A stretch of 64,000 bases of DNA. Source: Verrucomicrobiota bacterium. Lineage in GTDB: Bacteria > Verrucomicrobiota > Verrucomicrobiia > Opitutales > Opitutaceae. The notes under the pieces are model-generated. The model was not told the DNA's origin and did no database searches. It saw only the letters and a list, made by a program, of their open reading frames with translations. Position 1 is the stretch's first letter. Every line of letters begins with the position of its first letter. Location: the NCBI GenBank assembly GCA_023391285.1, contig JAEWBF010000125.1:23020-87019 (forward strand), read 5' to 3'. The position numbers and the translations under genes were made by a program. This document shows, one piece after another, positions 42,614-51,177 of the stretch.

Positions 42614-43909
42614 ATGAACTCCCGACCGCTCGCGCTCGCCGAAATCGTCAAGATGAGCTTCGGCTTTCTGGGCATCCAGTTCGGCTGGGGGCTGCAGATG
42701 GCGAACATGAGCGCCATCTATCAATACCTCGGCGCGACCGAGAGTGAGATTCCTTTACTCTGGCTGGCGGCGCCGGTGACGGGCCTCGTGGTGCAACCCA
42801 TCATTGGATACTACAGCGATCGCACGTGGACGCGGCTCGGGCGGCGGCGACCCTATTTTCTGGTGGGCGCGATTTTCGCGAGCCTGGCGCTGGTCGCGAT
42901 GCCGAACTCCTCGAGGCTCTGGATGGCGGCGGGACTGCTGTGGATTTTGGACGCGTCGGTGAATGTGAGCATGGAGCCGTTTCGCGCGTTCGTAGGCGAC
43001 CTGTTGCCGCCGGAGCAGCGGAAGGTGGGTTTCGCGATGCAGAGTTTGTTGATCGGACTCGGCGCGATCCTGTCGTCGGCGTTGCCGTGGTTGTTGACGA
43101 ATGCGTTCGGAATGGCGTCGGGCGTCGGCGACAGCGGCTCGCGAATTCCGCAGACGGTGCATGTGTCGTTCTACATCGGCGCGGCGGTGTTTTTCGGAGC
43201 TGTGCTCTACACGGTGCTGACGACGCGAGAGCATCCGCCGGAGAACTTGGAAGAGTTCGAGCGTGAACGCGCGGCGAGCGCGGGCGTGGGGCGTGCGTTC
43301 GGCGAGATCTTTCGCGGTGTGCTGACGATGCCGCCGACGATGAAGCGGCTCGCGGTGGTGCAGTTTTTCACGTGGTTCGGATTGTTCTGTCTGTGGATCT
43401 ATTTCGCGCCGGCGATTGCGCGCAGCCTCTTTGGCGGCGAGCCGGGAACGGAGTCGTATCAACGCGGCATCGAATGGGGCGGTGTGTGCTTCGGCATCTA
43501 CAATGGCGTGGCGTTCGCGTTTGCGTTTGCGCTGATCCCGCTGGCCCGACGTTTCTCGGCGCGTGGGATTCATCGCGTGTGCCTGTTGCTCGCGGCGGCG
43601 GGATTTCTGCTCGTGGGAATCTGGCCTGATCCGATCTGGTTGTTGGTGTCGATGGTTGGAGTCGGGATTGGTTGGGCGAGCATCCTGTCGATGCCGTATG
43701 CGTTGTTGGCGAATGCGATCCCGGCGGGGCAGATGGGATTTTACATGGGCGTGTTCAACTTCTTCATCGTGCTGCCGCAGATCGCTGCGTCCGCGATTCT
43801 TGGTCCCATCGTTGCAGGCTGGTTCGGGGGGCAGGCGCTCTACGCGATTTTGCTCGGCGGCGCGTCGATGATTGTCGCGGCGGTCGCGTTGAGTTGGGTG
43901 AGGGAGTAG
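42614..43909 (+). CDS. MFS sugar transporter, SLC45/MalY-like
   Basis: A 431-residue, 12-helix MFS transporter. MSFGFLGIQFGWGLQMANM at the start and QPIIGYYSDRTWTRLGRRRP (loop 2-3 signature) are typical of the glycoside-pentoside-hexuronide/SLC45 group, including the Caulobacter maltose carrier MalY. Further helices are clear throughout to IVAAVALSWVRE. It would carry maltose or maltodextrins over the inner membrane for MalQ. The TAG stop is part of a palindromic repeat. Confidence 0.88.
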   Translation: MNSRPLALAEIVKMSFGFLGIQFGWGLQMANMSAIYQYLGATESEIPLLWLAAPVTGLVVQPIIGYYSDRTWTRLGRRRPYFLVGAIFASLALVAMPNSSRLWMAAGLLWILDASVNVSMEPFRAFVGDLLPPEQRKVGFAMQSLLIGLGAILSSALPWLLTNAFGMASGVGDSGSRIPQTVHVSFYIGAAVFFGAVLYTVLTTREHPPENLEEFERERAASAGVGRAFGEIFRGVLTMPPTMKRLAVVQFFTWFGLFCLWIYFAPAIARSLFGGEPGTESYQRGIEWGGVCFGIYNGVAFAFAFALIPLARRFSARGIHRVCLLLAAAGFLLVGIWPDPIWLLVSMVGVGIGWASILSMPYALLANAIPAGQMGFYMGVFNFFIVLPQIAASAILGPIVAGWFGGQALYAILLGGASMIVAAVALSWVRE

Positions 43910-43933
43910 CGGAACGCGTGAGCGTTTCGTTAC
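43906..43933 (+). repeat. GTAGCGGAACG palindrome at the MFS stop codon
   Basis: GTAGCGGAACG and CGTTTCGTTAC around CGTGAG; the TAG is the transporter stop. It matches one arm of the inverted repeat at 33361-33420 over about 24 bases. Confidence 0.88.
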
Positions 43934-44829
43934 GAGCCACGAAGCCCAGGCAGTTGTTCGGCGAACGTTTGAGGGCGGGTGCGCAACTGGCTCGCGAGCG
44001 GTTCGAGGTTCAGGGCGAGACAGGCTTGGCGTTGGGGGCTGACGGCGGGGGTGTCGGCGCGGGTGACGGCAACGATCGGCGCGGCGGATTCGGAGAGGTT
44101 GAAATGCGCGCGGATGCGCACGCCGATTTCGTGGCGGGAGAGGAGTTCGGTGCCGGCCCAATGGAAGACGCCGCAGAGGTCGCGACGATCGAGGAGTTCA
44201 ATGAGAGCTTCGGCGAGATTGTCGGCCGTGCAGGGTTGGCGGAACTCGTCGGTGTAGAGTTTGGGGGTGCGGCCGGCGGACCAGTCGGCGAGCAGGCGTT
44301 CGTGCAGCGAGCGGCGTCGGCCGGGGCTGTTGCCCATGAGGAGCGGTGCGCGAACGGTGGCGGAGTGATGGGGCGCGGCGGCGAGCACGGCCTGTTCGCT
44401 GGCGAGTTTTTGCGCAGCGTATCGGTTTATCGGATGCGTTGGATCGTGCGGCGCGTAAGGCGTGGCGAGTTGTCCGTCGAAAACCTGTTCGGACGAGAGG
44501 TGAAGCAGGCGTGCGTCGAGTTCGCGGGCGAGTTGGGCGAGAAGCGCGGGGAGAGTGACGTTCAACGCTTCGGAGCGAGCGGGATCGGCGTCGCATTGGG
44601 CGGGTTCGGAAATCGCGGCGCAGTTGACGATCGCGTCGGGCGCGGCGGAGCGGATGGCGGCGGTGACGACGGAATCGTTGGTGAGATCGAGGGCGAGGCG
44701 ATGGGAGAGTCCGGGGAGTTCGCCGGTAAAGCGGCCGACGGTGCCGATGACATCGTGACCGCGAGTGGCGGCGAGCTGGGCGAAATTGCCGCCGACGAGG
44801 CCGGAGGCGCCGGTGAGGAAGAGTTTCAT
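43930..44829 (-). CDS. RmlD-like NAD(P)-dependent sugar reductase
   Basis: A 299-residue extended short-chain dehydrogenase resembling dTDP-4-dehydrorhamnose reductase. MKLFLTGASGLVGGNFAQL is the nucleotide site; DAIVNCAAISEPAQCDADP, LLHLSSEQVFDG and the catalytic NRYAAQKLASE (Tyr-Lys) follow. FRQPCTADNLAEALIELL matches the C-terminal RmlD region. No other rhamnose genes are nearby, so the substrate is open. It is convergent with the MFS gene, ending close to its repeat. Confidence 0.83.
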   Translation of the reverse strand: MKLFLTGASGLVGGNFAQLAATRGHDVIGTVGRFTGELPGLSHRLALDLTNDSVVTAAIRSAAPDAIVNCAAISEPAQCDADPARSEALNVTLPALLAQLARELDARLLHLSSEQVFDGQLATPYAPHDPTHPINRYAAQKLASEQAVLAAAPHHSATVRAPLLMGNSPGRRRSLHERLLADWSAGRTPKLYTDEFRQPCTADNLAEALIELLDRRDLCGVFHWAGTELLSRHEIGVRIRAHFNLSESAAPIVAVTRADTPAVSPQRQACLALNLEPLASQLRTRPQTFAEQLPGLRGS

Positions 44830-44974
44830 GAAGAAGGGAGAAGGTAAGGGGATCGGGGAGAACCGCGAAGGACGCGAAGTGGCGCGAAGGGGTGAGGCGT
44901 TTACGGAACCGTTCGTTCCAGGTCGGCTTCGCGGTCGGAGGATGGTTGCATCTGAGCGCGAGCGAGCTCGCGGC

Positions 44975-45859
44975 CTACATTTTGTTGGGCCAGAGTTCGG
45001 CGGTGCGGGCGGCGATGGCTTCGCGGAGGTCGTCGTGGAGCGGCGAGGCGGGCGGGCGCCACAGCGCGGCGATCTCTACGGTGTCGAAGCCGGGAAGGGG
45101 AAGCGTGCGGACGTTGGGATGTTGGAGGAGATGCGGGACGTTGACGCCGACGCCGAGGCCGTAACCAATGCCGACGTATTGGGCGACGAGCTCGGTGGAG
45201 CTGGCTTCGATGGAGGTGGGCCAGTCGACTTTCATCCCGGTGAGACCTTTGCGGAAAACGCGTGCGATGGCTTCGCCGGCCGGCAGGCAGATGAGCGGTT
45301 CGTCGATGCGATCGCGCGCCCAGAGTTCGGCGGCGGATTTGAGGCGGGACGATTTGGGGACGATGAGGACCGGCTCGAGTTGGATGATCGGAATGCTTTT
45401 CAGGCCGGATTGAGGACGGGTTTGGAGCGGCGTGATGGCGAGGTCGATCTCGCCCTCTTGGAGCCAGGTTTCGAGCTGAGTTTGAAAGCCGGTGCGAAAG
45501 CCGAAGCGGAGCGCGGGATGTTTGCGGCGGAGGCGCTCGATGATCGGCGGGAGATAATCGCGCAGGATGAGTTCGGAAGCAGCGAAGCGCAGGATGGGCG
45601 CCTGACGATTGCGGATGCGTGCGGCGGCGGCGTCGGCGTTGTCGAAGAAAGGGCGGGCGAAGTCGTAGAGCTCCTTGCCTTCTGAGGTGAGGCGGAAGGG
45701 TTGGCGGTCGAAAAGTTTGGCGCCGAGATCTTGTTCGAGTTGGAGCACCTGGCTGCTGACGGCGGGTTGTTGAATGCCGTAAGGGATGTGGCGGACGGCG
45801 CGGCTGATGCCTCCATGTTTCGCGACGTAGTAGAAGAGCTCGAGGTGATGGAGGTTCAT
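44975..45859 (-). CDS. LysR-family transcriptional regulator
   Basis: A 294-residue regulator with an N-terminal winged helix-turn-helix (MNLHHLELFYYVAKHGGISR, then GIQQPAVSSQVLQLEQDLG and LFDRQPFRLTSEGKELYD) and a two-lobe effector domain from about 90. The HTH reads through GIQQPAVSSQV with a slightly longer loop than usual. It is divergent from the small exported protein at 45995; LysR proteins often control a divergent neighbour, but no clear inverted operator was identified in 45860-45994. Confidence 0.9.
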   Translation of the reverse strand: MNLHHLELFYYVAKHGGISRAVRHIPYGIQQPAVSSQVLQLEQDLGAKLFDRQPFRLTSEGKELYDFARPFFDNADAAAARIRNRQAPILRFAASELILRDYLPPIIERLRRKHPALRFGFRTGFQTQLETWLQEGEIDLAITPLQTRPQSGLKSIPIIQLEPVLIVPKSSRLKSAAELWARDRIDEPLICLPAGEAIARVFRKGLTGMKVDWPTSIEASSTELVAQYVGIGYGLGVGVNVPHLLQHPNVRTLPLPGFDTVEIAALWRPPASPLHDDLREAIAARTAELWPNKM

Positions 45860-45994
45860 CGAGGCGGATGAAGGCGGAGCGCCAGAGGCGAGACAAGGAC
45901 GCGGGGTGTCACGGGGTTATTGAGAGTTTCGATAAGCGGCATCGGGTTTATCAATTAACGCGAGCGACGGCGGATCGGGTAGGCTGGGGGCGTT

Positions 45995-46447
45995 ATGAAA
46001 ACACGCACTCAATCCCTGGTTGTTACGGTCGCGATCGTTCTTGGTTTCGGAACGGTCGCTTTGTCGGCTCAATCCTGCGCGGCGACGTCGCACCTCTCGG
46101 CTGCGGCCGGACATTCGGGCCAGGCTTCGAAGGAGCTCGGCAAGGCTGGTCTCGGTTCGGGCGAGGCCGGTGTGAAGGTGGTTTCCGGCGTCGCGGCGGT
46201 GCCGGTGTATGCAAGTGGTGCGGCGCTGGCCGCGACGGGTTCGGTCGTTTCCGCGATCGGAGACACCAGCACGGCGGCGGGGAAAGCGGCGACCGAAGGC
46301 GCGGGCGAGATCTGGGATTTCGCGACGAGCGATCCGGCAAAGCGCCCTGTCTTGAACCGCGAACGGGCGGTGCCGCCGGTGAGCAACGCGAATGCGGCCC
46401 GGCTGGCGGATGTGCCGCCGTCGATGGTGTTGCAGGCACGCCGCTAA
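45995..46447 (+). CDS. Small exported protein, Ala/Gly-rich
   Basis: A 150-residue protein starting MKTRTQSLVVTVAIVLGFG, a signal peptide ending near LSAQS or SCA. The body is rich in Ala, Gly, Ser and Val (KELGKAGLGSGEAGVKVVSG) and may contain one membrane-like stretch. I do not recognise the family. It is followed 30 bases later by the DUF2145 gene, so the two are likely co-expressed. Confidence 0.7.
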   Translation: MKTRTQSLVVTVAIVLGFGTVALSAQSCAATSHLSAAAGHSGQASKELGKAGLGSGEAGVKVVSGVAAVPVYASGAALAATGSVVSAIGDTSTAAGKAATEGAGEIWDFATSDPAKRPVLNRERAVPPVSNANAARLADVPPSMVLQARR

Positions 46448-46477
46448 CGCGGAGCAAAACGCACGAGACGAATTGCC

Positions 46478-47293
46478 ATGAAACGCATGCTGCGGGCGGT
46501 CACCTGGGTGGCCGCGATTTGGATCAGCGGTGTCGCGTGCCTCGCTCCGGCTCATGCCGGGGCGAGTGCCGACAGCCGCGTGGGAGTCGAGAAGTTCGGC
46601 GAGGCGCCGGTGCGCGAACTCGCGTTGAGAGTGAACGACGAGTTGGACGCGCGGAAAGTGAATGTGGCGATCCTCGCGCGAGCGGGGCGGCCGCGTGCGG
46701 AGTTGCCGAAAGGAATCAGCTACACGCATGTGGCGTTCGCGGTGTTCGAGCCGGTGCGCGGCGCGGATGGAGAGGTGTTTCACACCTATGCGGTGTATAA
46801 TCTCTACCAAGGCGCGGACGGGCGGGACGACCGGAGCTATCTGAAGCAGGATCTCACGTATGACTTCGTCGCGGGTGTGGCGGAGAAGGACGTGGCGGTG
46901 TGTGTGCCGGTGGAAGAATTGCAGCGGCGGATCATTGAGACCATCCGATCGCCGGCTTACGTGGCGCTGCACAATCCCGACTACAACCTGCTCACCAATC
47001 CGTGGGTCGATCGATTCGACAACTGCGTGACGCACACGTTGAAAGTTTGCATGGCGGCGCTTTACGAGACGGACGACCGGGCGCGCATCTATGCGAACAT
47101 CCGGAGCTATTTTCGGCCGACGCCGGTGCGACTTGGGCCGGTGAAGTCGATCGGGGCGCACTTCGTCGAAGGGCTGAGCCACGAAGACATGGATCGGAAG
47201 CGGGGATTGCAGACGGCGAGCTACGATTCGTTGAACGCGTTTCTCGCGGAAAATGGTCTGGTGAAGGAAGCGTTCACGATCGAGATGCGGTGA
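46478..47293 (+). CDS. DUF2145 family exported protein
   Basis: A 271-residue exported protein. A signal peptide (MKRMLRAVTWVAAIWISGVA) is followed by the DUF2145 body with KGISYTHVAFAVFEPV, HTYAVYNLYQG, DFVAGVAEKDVAVCVP and NYNLLTNPWVDRFDNCVTH. The conserved Asp, Asn, Cys and His of the last motif suggest a papain-like or NlpC-like hydrolase, but that is inference; no function is established to my knowledge. Pairing with the small upstream exported protein recurs in some genomes as far as I recall, not checked. Confidence 0.82.
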   Translation: MKRMLRAVTWVAAIWISGVACLAPAHAGASADSRVGVEKFGEAPVRELALRVNDELDARKVNVAILARAGRPRAELPKGISYTHVAFAVFEPVRGADGEVFHTYAVYNLYQGADGRDDRSYLKQDLTYDFVAGVAEKDVAVCVPVEELQRRIIETIRSPAYVALHNPDYNLLTNPWVDRFDNCVTHTLKVCMAALYETDDRARIYANIRSYFRPTPVRLGPVKSIGAHFVEGLSHEDMDRKRGLQTASYDSLNAFLAENGLVKEAFTIEMR

Positions 47294-47381
47294 ACGATCG
47301 GCGGGAGGGGCGGGGCGGTGAGGCGGAGTGGGTTGCGTGATGACAGTTGAGAAAAGTCGCGAGTGGCGGCAGTGGTGAGGC

Positions 47382-48320
47382 ATGGAGCCGCGCGCGCAAT
47401 TTGAGGCTGAGCAGGTTGATGGGGAGTTCGAGCGGCAGGAGGATGCGTTTCGGGAGTGGATCACCGCGGATGGGTCGAGCGGATATCCCGCGACGGCGGG
47501 ACGGTATCACTTGTATGTGTCGCTGGCGTGTCCGTGGGCGACGCGGGTGGCAATGGTGCGGCGGATGCTGGGATTGGAGAAGGCGATTGGGATGACGGTG
47601 GTCGATCCGGTGCGCGATGAACGCGGGTGGGCGTTTCGCGATGGTCCGGGGTTCAGCCGGGATCCCGTGAACGGATTCGAATTCTTATCCGAGGCTTATC
47701 GTGCGACCGATCCTGGTTTCCGGGGGCGATGGACGGTGCCGGTGTTGTGGGACAAAGAGACGAAGCGGATCTTGAACAACTCGGAGGATGATATCTGCCG
47801 GATGTTGAGCGATGCGTTTGGGTTTCACGCGCCGAAGGGCGTGGAGTTGTTTCCGGAGGAGTTGAAAAAAGAGCAGGCGGAGCTGTCGGCGTGGATTTAC
47901 GAGCGGATCAACAATGGCGTGTATCGGGCGGGCTTTGCGACGAAGCAGGCCGTGTATGAGCGGGCGTGCCGCCGGTTGTTCGAGGCGTTGGACGAGTTGG
48001 AGAAGCGGCTGGTGGAGTGTCGGTATCTGTTTGGCCGGCGGATTGTCGAAACGGATTGGCGGTTGTTCAACACGCTCGTGCGGTTCGATGCGGTGTATCA
48101 TGGGCATTTCAAATGCAACGTGCGGCGCATCGTGGATTATCCGAATCTACAGGGGTATTTGCAGGATTTGTATCAGCAATCTGGAGTCGCGGACCTGGTG
48201 AGCTTCGATCACATCAAACGGCACTACTACGTGACGCATACGGAGATCAACCCGACGCAGATTGTGCCGCTGGGGCCGGAGCTGGATTTGTCGAAGCCGC
48301 ATGGGCGGGAACGGATGTGA
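47382..48320 (+). CDS. Glutathionyl-hydroquinone reductase-like GST family protein
   Basis: A 312-residue protein of the Xi-class glutathione transferase family (E. coli YqjG-like) that reduces glutathionyl-hydroquinones. The active cysteine is in SLACPWATRV (about 48). RWTVPVLWDKETKRILNNSE is the glutathione-binding stretch; FGRRIVETDWRLFNTLVRFD and THTEINPTQIVPLGP are C-terminal family motifs. Length matches. ATG at 47382 has GGTGAGG just upstream. A run of word-like repeats follows it. Confidence 0.92.
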   Translation: MEPRAQFEAEQVDGEFERQEDAFREWITADGSSGYPATAGRYHLYVSLACPWATRVAMVRRMLGLEKAIGMTVVDPVRDERGWAFRDGPGFSRDPVNGFEFLSEAYRATDPGFRGRWTVPVLWDKETKRILNNSEDDICRMLSDAFGFHAPKGVELFPEELKKEQAELSAWIYERINNGVYRAGFATKQAVYERACRRLFEALDELEKRLVECRYLFGRRIVETDWRLFNTLVRFDAVYHGHFKCNVRRIVDYPNLQGYLQDLYQQSGVADLVSFDHIKRHYYVTHTEINPTQIVPLGPELDLSKPHGRERM

Positions 48321-48329
48321 GGGGAGAGA

Positions 48330-48541
48330 ACCACGAATGGACACGAATGGACACGAAGGTCGGAGGGTTATTTGGGGCGTATCGGTCTCTCCATGTTTTC
48401 AGGGGTTTGATTTCTTAACCACGGATGGACACGGATGAACACGGATGAGGAGGGGCTGATTTTTATTCGTGTGAATTCGTGTTCATTCGTGGTCCGGGTG
48501 CGCGGTTTGATCCGTGTGCATCGGTGTCCATCCGTGGTTAA
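48330..48541. repeat. Interleaved CACGAATG / CACGGATG inverted repeats
   Basis: Four blocks in order A, B, A', B'. A (48330-48358) is CCACGAATGGACACGAATGG; A' (48466-48493) is its near complement. B (48415-48446) begins TTAACCACGGATGGACACGG; B' (48510-48541) is its complement with 30 of 32 bases matching. Because the pairs cross instead of nesting, the transcript could form a pseudoknot-like fold. The element fills the gap before the dehydrogenase gene. Confidence 0.85.
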
Positions 48542-48561
48542 AAATTTCTTCTACTAACAAC

Positions 48562-49446
48562 ATGAACGAGAAAATTGGATTCGTGGGCGTGGGGCGGATG
48601 GGCGCGAACATGGCGCGGCGGTTGAAGGACTGCGGGTATGCAGTGACGTCGGTTTACGACGCGCACGGGCCGTCGGCGGCGGACCTGGCGACGGAGCTCG
48701 GGGCGGCGCACGCGGTGTCGCTGGCGCATGTCACGGCAGCGGCAGACGTGATCTTCACGGTCGTGACGGACGACGTGGCGCAGTTGGCGGTGTTTTCGGA
48801 AGAAGGAGACTCGTTGCTGACGGAGGCCGCGGGAAAAATCTTCGTGAACTGCGCGACGATCACGCCGCGGACGCATATCGAGGTGGAGCGGCGGGCGAAG
48901 GCGGCGGGCGCGGCGTCGCTCGAAGCATGCATGGCGTCGTCGATTCCGCAGGCGCGCAACGGGACGCTTTATTTGATGTGCGGCGGGGAGCGCGACGTGT
49001 TCGAGCGCGTGGTGCCGATTTTAGGGAAGCTGAGTTCGGCGCTGCGCTACATCGGGCCGGCGGGGACGGCGGCGCAGGTGAAGGCGCTGGTGAACATGGT
49101 CATGAATATCAACACGGCGGGGCTCGCGGAAGGACTGGGGTTGGGCGCGGCGCTGGGATTGGATTTGGAGATGTTGCGCGAGGTGTTTGCGCAGACCGGC
49201 GCGAATTCGCAGGTGTTGAAAACGGACGGCGAGGACATGCAGAACCGCGCGCATGATTGTTATTTCTCGGCGGCGCACGCGGCGAAGGACAGCGGGATCG
49301 CGGCGATGCTGGGACACGAGGCGGGTTTGAAACTGCCGCTCGCGGAAGCGACGAAGCAGCAGTATGACCGGATGGTGACGCTGGGGTTGGGCAGCCTGGA
49401 TAAGAGCGGTGTGGCCGAGCTGACGTTCAAAGGAAGGCACGGGTGA
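48562..49446 (+). CDS. Beta-hydroxyacid dehydrogenase (3-hydroxyisobutyrate dehydrogenase family)
   Basis: A 294-residue NAD(P)-dependent dehydrogenase. The ATG at 48562 (MNEKIGFVGVGRMGANMARR) holds the Rossmann signature at the N terminus. The catalytic Lys is in GPAGTAAQVKALVNMVMN (about 173), and NGTLYLMCGGERDVFERV precedes it. The family includes 3-hydroxyisobutyrate, tartronate semialdehyde and L-threonate dehydrogenases; which one cannot be told. It precedes the sugar cassette by 1.7 kb, interrupted by the leftward Fic gene. Confidence 0.88.
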   Translation: MNEKIGFVGVGRMGANMARRLKDCGYAVTSVYDAHGPSAADLATELGAAHAVSLAHVTAAADVIFTVVTDDVAQLAVFSEEGDSLLTEAAGKIFVNCATITPRTHIEVERRAKAAGAASLEACMASSIPQARNGTLYLMCGGERDVFERVVPILGKLSSALRYIGPAGTAAQVKALVNMVMNINTAGLAEGLGLGAALGLDLEMLREVFAQTGANSQVLKTDGEDMQNRAHDCYFSAAHAAKDSGIAAMLGHEAGLKLPLAEATKQQYDRMVTLGLGSLDKSGVAELTFKGRHG

Positions 49447-49619
49447 GCGGCGGGGTTTGAACCGCGAATGCACGCGAAGAAACGCGAAGCGCAGGTCTGA
49501 GATTGCCGACGTGGCTTGATGACGGGGAGAACGGCGCCTTCGAGGTGGCTAAGGGTGATGAAGTATTCCCGGTGGCGCGCGCGGCGGTGTGCTCGGTGAG
49601 CGTTCCGGCCTCGTGCATC

Positions 49620-50696
49620 TCAAGAACTCAGCAGTTTGAAGAGCGGCTCGTTGATGTAGAAGTTGGTGCGCCCGAGCTTTACCTTCCGGATAAAGCCGGC
49701 GTCGCCGAGCTGATCGAGATACTTGGTGGCGGTCTGGCGAGACACGCCCAAGTCGCGCTCGATGAACTCGATCTTTGTGTAGGGGTGGCGGAACAAGTTG
49801 TTGAGGAGATCCTGGCTGTAGAGCTTCGGATATTGTCCGCGCAACCTTTGCTTCGCCTGCTGCATCAACTCACGAATGCCATGAATCTGGGCGATCGTCT
49901 GGCGCGAGGTTTCCTCGACGGCCGTCAACATGTAGAGAACCCACGTTTCCCAGTTGCCGGAGTCACGCACCGTTTGGAGGTGATGGTAGTAGTCGGCTTT
50001 GTGGCGGACGATGTAGCGACTGAGGTAGAGCACCGGCAGGTCGAGCAGCTTGTGCAATACCAAATGCAGGAGGTTCAGGATTCTGCCGGTTCGACCGTTG
50101 CCGTCGTAGAAAGGGTGGATACTTTCGAACTGGTGGTGCAGCACGGCCATCCGGACCAGTGGGTCGGCGTGGCCGGTGTGGTCGTCGAGGTGAAAATAAT
50201 CGAGGAAGTTAGCCAGCAGGCGCTTGATCTCCTCTGGGTCCTGAGGGGGCTCGTAGATGACGGCGCCTGTTTCCTGATTTCTGAGGAGGGTGCCCGGCAT
50301 GGTGCGCAGCCCGGTGCGGCTGTTAAGCAACGTCGCTTGGATGGCGAGCACGTCGTCCAGGCGAAGAAACTTCTGCGAGCGAACTCGATCGAAGCCGAGT
50401 TTTAGTGCCGCAGCATAACTATGCACTTCCTTGGCGGCGATGCTGGGAAATTGCGCCGCCAGCAGGTCGCCTTGGAAAACCTCGTCCTCGGTGGTGATGA
50501 TGTTCTCGATTTCCGAAGAGTCCTTGGCTTCCTGTAGCGAGAGGGTGTCGATGAGAATCGTTTCGTTTGGGATCGTGCCGGCGACTCCCTTCAGCTCAGC
50601 GAGTTGCCGATGCGAACGGGCGAGTTGGCGCAGCACGGCGGGTGTTTCCAGATCCACGGACGCCGGAAGTGGAAGAAGGGGGGGGGGGGCGCTCAC
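49620..50696 (-). CDS. Fic domain protein with N-terminal inhibitory helix and C-terminal HTH
   Basis: A 358-residue Fic protein that would transfer AMP to a target protein. GTG start at 50696, at the end of a run of C/G. The inhibitory motif SSEIEN (about 59-64) is of the class II kind, placed N-terminally, and should hold the enzyme off. The active loop is HPFYDGNGRTGR (about 193-204), fully canonical. EVHSYAAALKLGFDR and the target flap are present. The C terminus (about 285-355) is a winged HTH with IEFIERDLGVSRQTATKYLD. The upstream region carries two near-identical 23-base repeats, suggesting self-regulation (inference). Confidence 0.92.
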   Translation of the reverse strand: MSAPPPLLPLPASVDLETPAVLRQLARSHRQLAELKGVAGTIPNETILIDTLSLQEAKDSSEIENIITTEDEVFQGDLLAAQFPSIAAKEVHSYAAALKLGFDRVRSQKFLRLDDVLAIQATLLNSRTGLRTMPGTLLRNQETGAVIYEPPQDPEEIKRLLANFLDYFHLDDHTGHADPLVRMAVLHHQFESIHPFYDGNGRTGRILNLLHLVLHKLLDLPVLYLSRYIVRHKADYYHHLQTVRDSGNWETWVLYMLTAVEETSRQTIAQIHGIRELMQQAKQRLRGQYPKLYSQDLLNNLFRHPYTKIEFIERDLGVSRQTATKYLDQLGDAGFIRKVKLGRTNFYINEPLFKLLSS

Positions 50697-50758
50697 GTGT
50701 TAAGAAAAGCGCCGTTTGTTTAACACGTTTCGCAGACGTGTAAAGAAAAGCGCGGTTT
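50695..50758 (-). promoter_or_regulatory. Direct repeats over the fic start, possible operator
   Basis: Two 23-base copies (50695-50717 and 50736-50758) share the core AAGAAAAGCGC and differ at two positions, 41 bases apart, about four helix turns. The first also forms an inverted pair: CGTGTTAA at 50696-50703 and TTAACACG at 50720-50727. One copy overlaps the start codon. Binding by the Fic HTH domain is inferred. Confidence 0.55.
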
Positions 50759-51177
50759 TCTTGGCAGGTTGACTGAACATGTCGAAGAAAGGGCCCTTTC
50801 GGGTGTGGACGGCTTCGCGCCGATGGGTTTCGGCGGAGAGCGTCGAGCGTGGTCACGGATTTCTTCTGTTCCGTGACGGCGGGAAAGCAGGTTGTGAATG
50901 CGAGCAAATGTTCATGAAGAGAGCGCGAGCGTTGCCGGCTTGTTCGGGCGTGGGCTTTCGCGGCGGCGATACTGACGAACGCTTCATCGCTGCGCGTCGC
51001 CCGCGGCCGGGGGAGCCAGGTGCTCTACGTTTGAAGAAACGTAGAACTAGAACCGCGGCATGAACGGTGGTTCGGGAACCACGAAGGGTGCGAAGGGAGG
51101 GGGGGCTCATCCGAGGGTTTGCAGCGGTGGGTTGAATCTGGGTGCATCCGTGTGCATCCGTGGTTCATTCCTCACGC
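50697..51177. other. 481-base stretch between fic and the aldolase gene
   Basis: Holds the possible fic operators, a short rightward open frame at 50779-51063 that I do not support as a gene, and near its right end a CATCCGTG word repeat. A promoter for the sugar cassette is expected here. No RNA gene recognised. Confidence 0.5.
51141..51168 (+). repeat. CATCCGTG word repeat before the aldolase gene
   Basis: GTGCATCCGTGTGCATCCGT followed by GGTTCAT; a single arm of the type seen in full at 48510-48541. It ends 10 bases before the aldolase ATG. Confidence 0.7.

Noticed and set aside
43672..44847. 391-codon rightward open frame overlapping the MFS end and RmlD-like gene
   Set aside because: The leftward frame has a complete RmlD-like protein and the rightward one has no family features.
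44840..44890. Single GCGAAGG-word stretch upstream of the RmlD-like gene, and a similar one at 49457-49495
   Set aside because: Resembles half of the word-repeat hairpins, but no partner arm is present, so not listed as features.
50779..51063. Possible 94-codon gene next to fic
   Set aside because: Arg/Gly-rich composition with no motif, and it runs into the repeat-bearing region; no ribosome site is clear.
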